Source: G963704535 sp963704535
Lineage (GTDB): Bacteria > Chloroflexota > Chloroflexia > Chloroflexales > Roseiflexaceae
Length of the DNA: 64,000 nt
NCBI GenBank assembly: GCA_963704535.1
Contig: OY969916.1
Span: 6,386,001-6,450,000 of the forward strand
Direction of reading: 5' to 3'
Numbering within the stretch: the stretch's first letter is position 1; the number at the start of each line of letters is the position of its first letter. Shown piece after piece: positions 36,401 to 45,557 of the stretch. The notes under the pieces are model-generated. The model did not search any database and was not told the DNA's origin. It was given only the letters and a program-made list of their open reading frames with translations. The translations under genes were made by a program, and so were the position numbers.

Positions 36401-37703
36401 CCCGATCCGCTGCGTCAGAAATGGCGCATCAAGCGCAATCAGCTTGCCGACGGCCGGCCGCATGCAGATCGGCGATCTCCCGATTGGCGTTGTCAAGGGC
36501 GGCCTGGAGGGCCAGGGCGGCGCGAACGGCGCGCTCGGGGTCGTCCTCGTGGGCAGAAGGGGCGCCGAACAGGGCCATAAGCTTATCGCCGTAGGTAGCC
36601 AGGTCGACCTTGTTGACGATCCCGCCGTAGCGATGAATGACTTCCTGGGCGCGCCGGTAGTAGGCGTTGAGCACCTGCACCGCCGTCTCTACATCGTCTC
36701 CCAGCAGCGCCAGTGCCTGGCTGAACGGGAAGAAGTTGGCGAACAGCACCGTGACCGGGCGGAACTCGCCGCTCTCCAGCGCGCCCTCGTCCGGCTCCAG
36801 GAAGCGTCGCGGCAGCCCATACGGTAGGTACGGTCGCAGCGCCGCGATCCGCTGCGCCAGCCCTTCCAGTTCGGTCAGGTCGTTGCGACCGCTGCCCCAG
36901 GTGACCTGAGCCGCCGGCGGTGGAGCCGTCAGGTCGCGCATGCTTTTCAGCAGCCGAAACCCCGACTGGCGCTCCTCGACCAGCGCATCGTCCAGCAGTT
37001 CGGCCGTCGCGGCCGAGATCACGACCTCGCCAGGCTCGGCGATCTCCTGGGCCAGGGCGACACGATTGACGTTGCGACCGCTCACGACCAGCTCGACGTG
37101 GCTTGCGTCGCCGACCTGGGCGGCGAAGACTTGCCCTGAATGCACCCCGATCCGCAGCCGCAGCGAGAAGCTGCCCGCCCGTGTTCGCAGTGCCGCGAAC
37201 GCCTGCATACGCTGCTGCATCGCCAGCGCTGCCTGGCTGGCCCGCTGCGGGTGCAGTGCGCCCAGTTCGCTGGCCGGGAAGAAGGCCGTGATTGCGTCGC
37301 CGCCGAACTTGAGCAGCGCCCCGTGGTGGGTGTGCAACTCGTCGGTCAGCGCCGAGAACAGGCGGGTGATGATCGAGGAGATCTCCTCGGCGCCCTGCTT
37401 GCCCAGCGTGGCGAAAGCGGCCGAGAGCGCGGTGAAGCCGGATAGGTCGGCGAACAGCAGCGAGCCCTGCCAGATCGCGCCGCGCACCCGGCCGGGGAGC
37501 GGGTCGATGAACTGCTCGTGGACGATTGGGGCGGGCAGGAAGGCGCTCAGGGCTTGGAGTTCGGTGCGTAGGCGGGCGCAAGCGCCGACGAGGACGGTGG
37601 GCGGGAGCATCCCGGTCTGCCCAAGCTGCGCCTGCTCCTCCGGCATCAGCAGGTCGCGGAATAGATTGATGGACGAGATACCATCAAGATGCAGATCAGT
37701 CAC
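33428..37703 (-). pseudogene. Soluble-adenylyl-cyclase-like protein (two cyclase domains, AAA ATPase, TPRs), copy A, frameshifted
   Basis: About 1425 residues once joined. Domains in order: class III cyclase C1 (FADLSGF and FGGD give both metal-binding Asp), cyclase C2 (metal Asp replaced in LFANFFPF, but the catalytic N and R of GQHVNLAARL kept), an AAA-type ATPase (P-loop LLGEAGAGKSR) and C-terminal TPRs. This matches mammalian soluble adenylyl cyclase. The GTG at 37703 is preferred as start (AAGGA upstream, same as in copy B). One extra C at about 36461-36466 splits C2, leaving open frames of 36429-37703 and 33428-36496. An extended -10 (TGGTATGAT, minus strand) lies near 37825. The gene runs into protease A with an ATGA overlap. 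Confidence 0.82.
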
Positions 37704-37891
37704 AGCGTTGGTCCTTTGGTGTCGTCCGGTGCGCGAGCAGGGCGCAGGTGACTTCGCGCGATCCGTGGGCGCAACGGTGTCGTAGGGACACGCTGCTGTG
37801 CGGTGGCTGCCGCGTAATGCATCATACCACGGGCATCGTACGGCGAGATTGTCAATATCGTGACCAAGGCGCAATCAAGTGTGCGGGGGTG

Positions 37892-37954
37892 ACAAGATGA
37901 CAAGATGACAAGATGACACGATGAAGGGGTGAAAGGGTGAAGGGGTGAAAGGGC
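37892..37954. repeat. GACAAGAT / GGTGAAAGGG word-repeat
   Basis: GACAAGATGACAAGATGACA followed by alternating GGGGTGAAAGGGTGAAG words. Similar words occur at 28594-28620 (complement) and 47150-47190. With the hairpin after it and the cyclase promoter it makes up the 314-base gap 37704-38017, which shows no gene. Confidence 0.65.
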
Positions 37955-37993
37955 GAAACGTGATGCGCGAACTGGACTCACGCATCACGTTTC
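37955..37993. terminator. Hairpin after protease B
   Basis: GAAACGTGATGCG / CGCATCACGTTTC, a 13-bp perfect stem with a 13-base loop, 25 bases beyond the protease stop codon (minus strand). Confidence 0.6.
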
Positions 37994-38017
37994 ACGTTTT
38001 ACGGAAGTGGGATGCTT

Positions 38018-41000
38018 TTATTTGCCGCCATCCGCGGGCTGCTTCAGCACCAGCGGCAGGCGGATGTGGCGTGGAGCGAACAGCAGCCCTTTCTGCGTAT
38101 CGGTGGCGAGGTTGCCGGCCCGGTCCTGGGCGGTGACGATCATCGCGAACGAGTTGGGTGCGCCGCTCCACTCCCCCGTCCAGGTGTCGTCGCCTTGGGC
38201 GGTCAGCAGCACACGTGTCCACTGGCCGTTGTCCTCGATCAGCGCCGCGACATTCTCGACCTCATCATTATCGACGGCTTTGACCTCGATCGTCGTGCTG
38301 CCCGCGGAGGCAGGGCGGCGCAAGATTGAAATAAATTCGGGGTTCTGTTGATCATCGGCCAGATCGGGCGCCTGGGCCGGGTCGAGGTAGGTGACTTCAA
38401 ACACCATCTGCGTGAAGGCCCGCAGCGTCCCGGCGTCCTGGTCGCCCTGGTACTGGAAGGGGATCGCCAGCAGTTGCCCGCGCGAGATCACGTCGCTGCC
38501 GCCGACGCCCGGCACGGCGAATGTGCTGAAGGCGAAGCTTTGATCGGGATACCAGGCTTCACCGAGCGAGAACTGCGGCTCCTCCTGGATATAGACCTCC
38601 TCCGTGACCATCCGTGTCACGGTCGGGTTGAACGGGAGCAGCTCGGTCGTGGCGCTGTGCAGGCTCACGCCCTGGATCTGGCGCTGGCCTGGATCGAGCG
38701 GCAGCCAGAGGTTCGGTAGCGCCGGTCGCCCGGAGTTGGCCCACAGTTGCGGCGCGATCGCCCCGGAGAGGATCTGCGCGCTGTCCTCCACCGTCGCCTG
38801 GCTGATCTGGGGGATCTGGCCGTTTCCGCTGGGCGCCTGCTGGGTGGTGTAGCTCATTGTCAGCGTCAGGATGCGGGTAAAGGTCCCCGCCGCCTGAGTG
38901 CTTGCCGCGAGATCGGCCTGCTGGAGCAGATCGCAATTGCACGCGCTGTCAAGTTCCTGCGGGTCGCTGATCGGAAAATCGGTCGGTGTGGTGACAGTCG
39001 CGTGCAGGAAGGGCAGGCCGTAGAGCGTCGAACTCGGTCAGCGATTTCTCGTCGTAGACGCTGAAGGACCCCGGGCATGGCCTCGGCCAGGTAGCGGCGC
39101 TTGGCGCGCACCAGCGCCTCGCCGATCGGCATCCCGCTATATTCGTCGGTGCTGTCGAGCCAGTTGCGGCCCAGTTCCTCCGAATAGTTCAGCATGAGCC
39201 GCTCGGAGTAGCCGATCAGGTCGCTATCGCCGTAGCCGAAGCCGGTGTTGGCCACGTAGCTTCCGCCCTGGCGCATGAACGCCTGCGCCCAGTCGTGCTG
39301 GTAGGCGGGTGCGGTGGCGGCGTCGGTGGCCGAGAAGCCGGAGTGGCAGCCGACCGTGAAGGTCAGCGTGTGATTGAACAGGCCGCCGCCCAGCCGCCCG
39401 CGTGGCTCGGTGTAGACCTCCGTCGCACTGATCGAGGTGGTCAGGTCGGCGGCGATGGTGCGCCAGTGCTCGAAGTGGCCGTTGAGCGAGTAGTAGGCGG
39501 TGGTCGGGTTGGTCAGCCCGTTGCCGTCCAGGTTCGTGCCGAGCCAGGCCTGCTCCAGCGTCTGCGCGTCCCAGCCGTTGGCGATCAGCCCACTCGTCTG
39601 CATGTCAAAGCCCGCTAGTGTCTCACTGACCGCCGTCGCCTGGTCGATCAGGAAGTCGTAGCCGCTGGTGAATGTTTCGTCGCGCTCCTGGAAGGAACCC
39701 AGGTGGAAATCATCGGCCCCGTAGTCATCGAGATAGTTCAGGATGTCGTCGGGGCTTTCCACCAGCCGCCCGGCGCTAAGGCGGGGCAGGTACAGGCTGC
39801 GCCCGCGCCAGGGGATGCCGGTCGCGGCGGCGTAGTAGTCGTCGGTCTGTAGGGCGCGCGCGAACAGGCTGCCGTAGGGCGCTGTGCCCGGAGCGGTATG
39901 CGAGGCGGCCAGGTAGTCGCGCTCGTTCGCCAGCAGCGTCTCGTCGGGGATGCGGTAGAAGGGGAAGATCTCGTCGCCGCCCACCAGGACGATGTATTTC
40001 ACATTCGGGTAGTAGTCGCCGATCGCCTGCCAGATCAGGTCGTGGACCAACTCGGCCACCCGGTTGGCGTAGAAAGGATTGGTCCTGTTCTGGGCCTGGT
40101 CCCACTGGCTGTAGAGCAGGGAAAGGGCGCTTTGCTCGGGGACCAGCTGGGCGTTGCCGAGATCGATCACCTCGCCCACCGGCGCGCCGCTGGCCAGCGT
40201 CAGAGTGCTGACAGCACTCTGAATCGAGGAGATCACGCTGGACTCGCTGGGGTAGAGCCGGCCCATGCGGCCAAGATGGGTCAGGTAGAGGATCTCGATC
40301 GACAAATCAGGGCCGCGCGGCGCCAGGTAGGTCAGCGGCAGCGGCGGCGGGATAGTCAGGCCGGGGCTGAACGACGCCGATCCCTGCAACGTGTAGGAGC
40401 TGACCTGACCCTGCTTGGCCGGGAGGACCAGCAGGTAGTAGGTGCCCGGCAGCCATAGGAAGGCCTCGATCTGCTCGTCGGCGGTGCCGGACGCGACGGA
40501 GATCGAGTTGATCTGACCGATCGAGTTGATCTGACCGATCGAGTTGATCTGACCGATCGAGTTGATCTGACCGATCGAGTTGATCTGACCGATCGAGTTG
40601 ATCTGACCGATCGAGTTGATCTGACCGATCGAGTTGATCTGGCCCAGGTCGGTGACCTGATCGAGATTCACGTTACCTGTCGGTGAAATGGGCTTGCTGA
40701 GATCGCCAAACAGCGCCAGGTCCAGGTCGGCGGATAGGCCGGAGAGCTGGAAGGAGACAACTGTGCCGGGGTTGGTGGTCTTGAACTTGAACCAGTCGAG
40801 GTCGCTGTCAGTCGTGATCCCATCGGACAGGCTGATCGCGCACGGCTTTGACGGGCAGTTGATCAGGTCGGCGGAAAGATCGGACGCATCCTCCCACACA
40901 TCATTTGGCTCCGCCGCCGGCTGTACGGTGCGGGGCGTGGCATAGGTGAGCGAGTGAGCCGTCGGGGCTGGAAACGGGGGGAGGTTCATTCCGGCGATGA

Positions 41001-41049
41001 GGATGCCGAGTAGCGCGAGGCAGGCAAACTTCCAGCGGATGTAGATCAT
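38018..41049 (-). pseudogene. Secreted caspase-fold protease (C25/gingipain-like) with hexapeptide array, copy B, two frameshifts
   Basis: A paralogue of the protease at 30180-33431 in the same layout: signal segment, PPC-like domain with eight GQINSI hexapeptides (about 136-183), clan CD domain with His in SLNGHFEHW (about 524) and Cys in VGCHSGFSA (about 568), and C-terminal beta-rich domains. Two single-base insertions break the frame: an extra base in CCCC at 39069-39072 (after EAMPG) and another at about 39026-39032. Removing both gives a continuous alignment to copy A (SFSVYDEK, then LYGLPFLHATV). The open parts are 38866-41049 and 38018-38857. AAAGGAG precedes the ATG at 41049. The catalytic domain is unaffected by the breaks. 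Confidence 0.8.
40501..40644 (-). repeat. Tandem array, 8 x 18 bp, in protease B
   Basis: Eight units of GATCGAGTTGATCTGACC (plus strand), the last ending GGCC, coding GQINSI. It is at the same place in the PPC domain as the six-copy array in protease A, but unit sequence and number differ. Confidence 0.95.
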
Positions 41050-41177
41050 TGTTTACTCCTTTGTGGCGGCGAACTCGCATGGGTCACCGTTCCCGGTCGC
41101 AATGCTGCCCTTTCTTCATTGTCATGAACGTCGCGCAGACCGATATTCGGAGTGGCAGGTGCATCGGGGCGCCTGTT

Positions 41178-41476
41178 CTACCGCAGTGCCTGAGCGGCGC
41201 CGATACGCTCCAGGTCCTCCCGGCAATTGCCCAACTCGTGCTGGTTGCCGACCTCGGCAAAAATAGCGCAGGCTTGCTGAAGCGCCGCCAGCGCCTCCTC
41301 ACACCGGCCAAACGCATCCAGCACCAGGCCGCGGACACGCTGGGCCGCCCCGGCCTCGGCGCGGGCGTCAAGCCTGAGCGCCAGAGCGAGCGCCAGATCG
41401 GCGTTGATCAGCGCCTCCTGGTGCTGGCCCGCCGCAAGTGTCAGCTCGGCGTAGTAGCGGTAGAGCTCGGCGAGAA
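41178..41476 (-). pseudogene. Out-of-frame C-terminal end of cyclase copy B
   Basis: About 98 codons continue the TPR region of the gene at 41441-45334 after one missing base near 41472-41476 (GAATTCTCGCCGAGCTC; one more base would give EEFxAELYRYYAELTL). It ends at TAG 41178-41180 and matches the length and helix pattern of the C-terminus of copy A. No start of its own is seen. Confidence 0.65.
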
Positions 41477-44400
41477 TTCTTCTGACCCGATCTCCTCAAA
41501 GAGCTGTCTGCTGCGGTCGAGATGCTGGCGGGCTTGCGGCAGGTTGTTCTGGCTCAGGCTGACGGAGCCGATATTCATGTTGAGCACTGCGATCGCGTAC
41601 TGCGAGCCCAGAGCCTCAAATTGGCCCAGGGCGACGCGAAAATGCCGCATTGCCCGGTCAAATTCGCCCATCTGCCGCATGAGGTCGCCGAGGTTGTTGG
41701 TCAGCACAGCTACCCCGTGGACATCCCCCACCTTTTCTTTGAACTCCAGCGCCGCCTGGCAGTGCGCCACAGCCGCTTGCCACTGCCCAATTTCTGTAAA
41801 GACGTTGGCGAGATTATTGTGGGCGTCGGCTTGGCCGGCAAGGTCGCCAAGCTCCTCATACAGCGCCAGGCTCTTCTGGCCCACCTCGACCGCCGCCCGG
41901 TGCTGGCCCAGCCGTTTGTAAATGCCGCAGGTGAGGTAGTAGGCGTGGGCCATATCGCGCAGTTGGCGCTGCTGTTCGGCCACTGCGAGACCGCGCTCGG
42001 CCCACTCGATCGCTTCGGTGTAGCGGCCCTGGCGCTGGTAGATGCCGGCGCCAAGCAAGTAGCAGCGCGCCAGCTCGACATCGTTATGGTCGGCCTGATC
42101 GATGCCGCGCTCCAGCCATTCGAAGGCCGTGTCGAACGCGGCCCGCTTCTCATAAACCTGCGCGATATGGTGGTGCAGGCGTACCAGGTCGCCTGAAGGT
42201 GTGTCGGCCTGCGCTATGAGCAGGTCGAGAGCCGCACCATAACGCTCCAGGGCTGTGTCGTACTCACCGACCAGGGCATAGACCCAGCCAAGGCGCTCGT
42301 AGAGTTCCACGATCTGGGCGCCGATACCAGGCTGGCCGCCGGGCCGCGAACCGATACACAACTCGCGGCTCTCAGGGCTTGACTCTAGCTGCGGGGCGAT
42401 CAGGAGCGCGCGCTGGTAGAGGGCGATCGCCTCGTGATTGGCGTAGCGGGCTTGGGCCAGGCGGCCGGCGCGCAGGTGGAAGGCGAAGGCGCGCGGCCAG
42501 TCCTCGGCTTGCAGGGCGTGGTGAGCCAGTAGCGCCAGTTGCTCATCGAGCCGGGCAGCGTGCAGCTCCTCGATGCGGTGGACGACGCGGCGGTGTAGCT
42601 CGCGCCGCCGCGCGTACAGGATCGCCTCGTAGGCTACGTCGCGCGTCAGCGCTTGCTTGAACAGGTACGCCAGGTTGCGCTCGATCTGTTCCGCCAGGAT
42701 GAGATCGGCCTCAGAGAGCTGTCCCAACAGATCGAGAAGTGTATCGCGCTGGTTCACGATGCCGGCGAGGACGGGGTAGGCGAAGCGGCGGCCGACGACG
42801 GCGGCGACTTGCAAGACCTCGCGGCTGCGCTCCTCCAGCCGGTCCAGCCGGGCGGTGATCACGCCCTCGATGCTGTCGGGCACCAGCGTCTCCTCCACCG
42901 GCCGCGTCAGCCGCCAGCCGTTCCCATTCCGCGCCAGCACCCCCGCCTCGATCAGGCTGTGGATGACCTCCTCGACGAAGAAGGGGTTGCCCTGGGTCTT
43001 CTCGACCAGGGTCAGCAGCTCGGGCGGTGGCACGTCCTGGAGCAGCGCGGCCACCAGCGCGGCGGTGTCGGAGGGCGTCAGCTCGCCGATCAGCAGCCGG
43101 GTGCAGTGGGCCAGGGCGGTCCAGGGCTCGGGGATGGGCGGGTCGGCGCGGTAGCTCAGGATGAGCAGCAGCGCGGCGTGACGAGCCTGGCGGGCCAGCC
43201 TGCCCAGCAGCTCCAGCGAGGAGGCGTCGGCCCAGTGCAGGTCGTCGCAGATCAGCAGCAGTGGCTGGCGTTGGGCCTGGGCCAGGACCAGCGCTTCGAC
43301 CAGCTCCTGGGCGCGGTCGTGGCGCTGCTGGGGGGTTAGAGCGGCGGTGAGCGGGGTGTCTTGGAAGGGCGTGCCGAGCAGGTCGCCCAGCAGTGGGGCG
43401 AAGCGAACCAGTTCAGGGACCAGGGCGTTGACGCGGCGGGTGAGGGCATCGAGGGTGTCGTGCCCAGAGAAGAACTGGCGTAGCAGCTCGCGGATGAGGG
43501 CGTAGGGAGTGGACTGCTCGTAGCTCTGGCACTCGACCGAGAAGGGCAGGAAGGGCGGCAGGTCGGCGGCGGGGTCGAGCGAGCGCAGGACCAGGGTGTG
43601 CAGAGCATCGGCGATCAGGCGCGACTTGCCGGCGCCGGCCTCGCCCAGCAGCGCCAGGACCCGACCGCGACCGTGGAGGGCGGCGCGGGCTTCTGAGAGC
43701 AGCGTTTGGAACTCTTCCTCGCGGCCTACCAGCGTGGCATGCCCAAGATCGCGGCGGACGCTCTGGGTGACTTCGTGGGCATACAGCGCCTGGGCGAGCG
43801 GGACAGGCTCGGTGATGCCCTTGAGCGCCACTGCCGGCAGTTCGCGCACCGCGATCTGATGCTCGACGGCCTTGCGGGTGGCGGGCGAGAGAATGACGGC
43901 GCCGACATCGGCGGCGGCCATGAGCCGGGCGGCCAGGTTGACGTGCTGGCCCATCACGGTGTACTCGTGCCGGTAGGCCGACCCGACCCGCCCCGCGAAC
44001 ACTACCCCCGTGTTCAGCCCGATCCGCTGCCGCAGCCCATCGAACACCGGCTGGCGGCCACTCAACGTCGTGTCAGAGATGCCCGCCGCTTTGAGCAGTT
44101 CGGCGATCTCCTGATTCGCCGCGTCGCAGGCGGCCTGGAGGGCCAGGGCGGCGCGAACGGCGCGCTCGGGATCGTCCTCGTGGGCGGAAGGGGCGCCGAA
44201 CAGGGCCATAAGCTTATCGCCGTAGGTGGCCAGGTCGACCTTGTTGACGATCCCGCCGTAGCGATGAATGACCTCCTGGGCGCGCCGGTAGTAGGCATTG
44301 AGCACCTGCACCGCCGTCTCAACGTCGTCTCCCAGCAACTCCAGCGCCTGGCTGAACGGGAAGAAGTTGGCGAACAGCACCGTGACCGGGCGGAACTCGC

Positions 44401-45334
44401 CGCTCTCCAGCGCGCCCTCGTCCGGCTCCAGGAAGCGCCGCGGCAGCCCATACGGTAGGTACGGCCGCAGCGCCGCGATCCGCTGCGCCAGCCCTTCCAG
44501 CTCGGCCAGGTCGTCTCGGCCGCTGGTCCAGCTCGGCGCGGGGGCGGGGGCGGGCGGCGGCGGCGCGTCCAACTGGTGCAGCCGTGAGAAGCCGGCCTGG
44601 CGCGGTTCGAGGGCCGCTTGCGCTAGGTGAGTGGCAGTGTCCTCAGAGATCACGACCTCGCCAGGCTCGGCGATCTCCTGGGCCAGGGCGACACGATTGA
44701 CATTGCGACCGCTCACGACCAGCTCGACGTGGCTTGCGTCGCCGACCTGGGCGGCGAAGACTTGCCCTGAATGCACCCCGATCCGCAGCCGCAGCGAGAA
44801 GCTGCCCGCCCGTGTTCGCAGTGCCGCGAACGCCTGCATACGCTGCTGCATCGCCAGCGCTGCCTGGCTGGCCCGCTGCGGGTGCAGTGCGCCCAGTTCG
44901 CTGGCCGGGAAGAAGGCCGTGATCGCGTCGCCGCCGAACTTGAGCAGCGCCCCGTGGTGGGTGTGCAACTCGTCGGTCAGCGCCGAGAACAGGCGGGTGA
45001 TGATCGAGGAGATCTCCTCGGCGCCCTGCTTGCCCAGTGTGGCGAAAGCGGCCGAGAGCGCGGTGAAGCCGGATAGGTCGGCGAACAGCAGCGAACCCTG
45101 CCAAATCGCGCCGCGCACCCGGCCGGGGAGCGGGTCGATGAACTGCTCGTGGACGATCGGGGCGGGCAGGAAGGCGCTCAGGGCTTGGAGTTCGGTGCGC
45201 AGGCGGGCGCAGGCGCCGGCGAGGACGGTGGGCGGGAGCATCCCGGTCTGCCCGAGCTGCGCCTGCTCCTCCGCCGTCAACACGTCATGGAAATACTCGG
45301 TAGACAAGATACCGGCACGATCTGCGTTCGTCAC
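41441..45334 (-). CDS. Soluble-adenylyl-cyclase-like protein (two cyclase domains, AAA ATPase, TPRs), copy B
   Basis: About 1297 residues to the premature stop. C1 has the metal-binding residues (LLFADLSGF, KFGGDAI) and lacks the R of the transition-state pair (GRNVNRVALAQ). C2 lacks the first metal Asp (LFANFF) but has GQHVNLAARL, so the halves should make one composite active site. An AAA ATPase (LLGEAGAGKSR) and TPRs follow; the TPRs differ from copy A. GTG 45334 (VTNADRAG...) has GAGGA upstream and corresponds to the start of copy A; the longer frame to 45457 would begin on the TGGTATCAT -10 box. One missing base near 41474 cuts off the last 98 residues. Protease B follows 128 bases after the true end. 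Confidence 0.85.
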   Translation of the reverse strand: MTNADRAGILSTEYFHDVLTAEEQAQLGQTGMLPPTVLAGACARLRTELQALSAFLPAPIVHEQFIDPLPGRVRGAIWQGSLLFADLSGFTALSAAFATLGKQGAEEISSIITRLFSALTDELHTHHGALLKFGGDAITAFFPASELGALHPQRASQAALAMQQRMQAFAALRTRAGSFSLRLRIGVHSGQVFAAQVGDASHVELVVSGRNVNRVALAQEIAEPGEVVISEDTATHLAQAALEPRQAGFSRLHQLDAPPPPAPAPAPSWTSGRDDLAELEGLAQRIAALRPYLPYGLPRRFLEPDEGALESGEFRPVTVLFANFFPFSQALELLGDDVETAVQVLNAYYRRAQEVIHRYGGIVNKVDLATYGDKLMALFGAPSAHEDDPERAVRAALALQAACDAANQEIAELLKAAGISDTTLSGRQPVFDGLRQRIGLNTGVVFAGRVGSAYRHEYTVMGQHVNLAARLMAAADVGAVILSPATRKAVEHQIAVRELPAVALKGITEPVPLAQALYAHEVTQSVRRDLGHATLVGREEEFQTLLSEARAALHGRGRVLALLGEAGAGKSRLIADALHTLVLRSLDPAADLPPFLPFSVECQSYEQSTPYALIRELLRQFFSGHDTLDALTRRVNALVPELVRFAPLLGDLLGTPFQDTPLTAALTPQQRHDRAQELVEALVLAQAQRQPLLLICDDLHWADASSLELLGRLARQARHAALLLILSYRADPPIPEPWTALAHCTRLLIGELTPSDTAALVAALLQDVPPPELLTLVEKTQGNPFFVEEVIHSLIEAGVLARNGNGWRLTRPVEETLVPDSIEGVITARLDRLEERSREVLQVAAVVGRRFAYPVLAGIVNQRDTLLDLLGQLSEADLILAEQIERNLAYLFKQALTRDVAYEAILYARRRELHRRVVHRIEELHAARLDEQLALLAHHALQAEDWPRAFAFHLRAGRLAQARYANHEAIALYQRALLIAPQLESSPESRELCIGSRPGGQPGIGAQIVELYERLGWVYALVGEYDTALERYGAALDLLIAQADTPSGDLVRLHHHIAQVYEKRAAFDTAFEWLERGIDQADHNDVELARCYLLGAGIYQRQGRYTEAIEWAERGLAVAEQQRQLRDMAHAYYLTCGIYKRLGQHRAAVEVGQKSLALYEELGDLAGQADAHNNLANVFTEIGQWQAAVAHCQAALEFKEKVGDVHGVAVLTNNLGDLMRQMGEFDRAMRHFRVALGQFEALGSQYAIAVLNMNIGSVSLSQNNLPQARQHLDRSRQLFEEIGSEEFSPSSTATTPS

Positions 45335-45557
45335 GGTGATGATCCTCGGATGCTGTCCGATGCGCGCGGGCGTGGCGCGAACCGGCTGGCGCGATGGCGT
45401 ATATGATTGCGGCGTCTCGGCGACGCGCTGCGGTTCTGCGACAGTGGTGCGCGTCATGATACCACACCCATTCTCGGATATTCGCTAGTATTCAATAAAA
45501 ATAACGTCATCGGGCAAGCTATTCACCTAACACGAAAATAGGGGTTGCGAGCGGCCA

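Noticed and set aside
38866..38942. Protease B C-terminal frame (38018-38857) as a separate gene
   Set aside because: It continues the alignment to protease A once two inserted bases are removed; no ribosome binding site or signal peptide stands at its apparent start.
40501..40644. Regular 18-bp array as a possible CRISPR
   Set aside because: The units are directly adjacent with no spacers and are in frame in a protein; the array at 32880-32987 is the same kind of structure.
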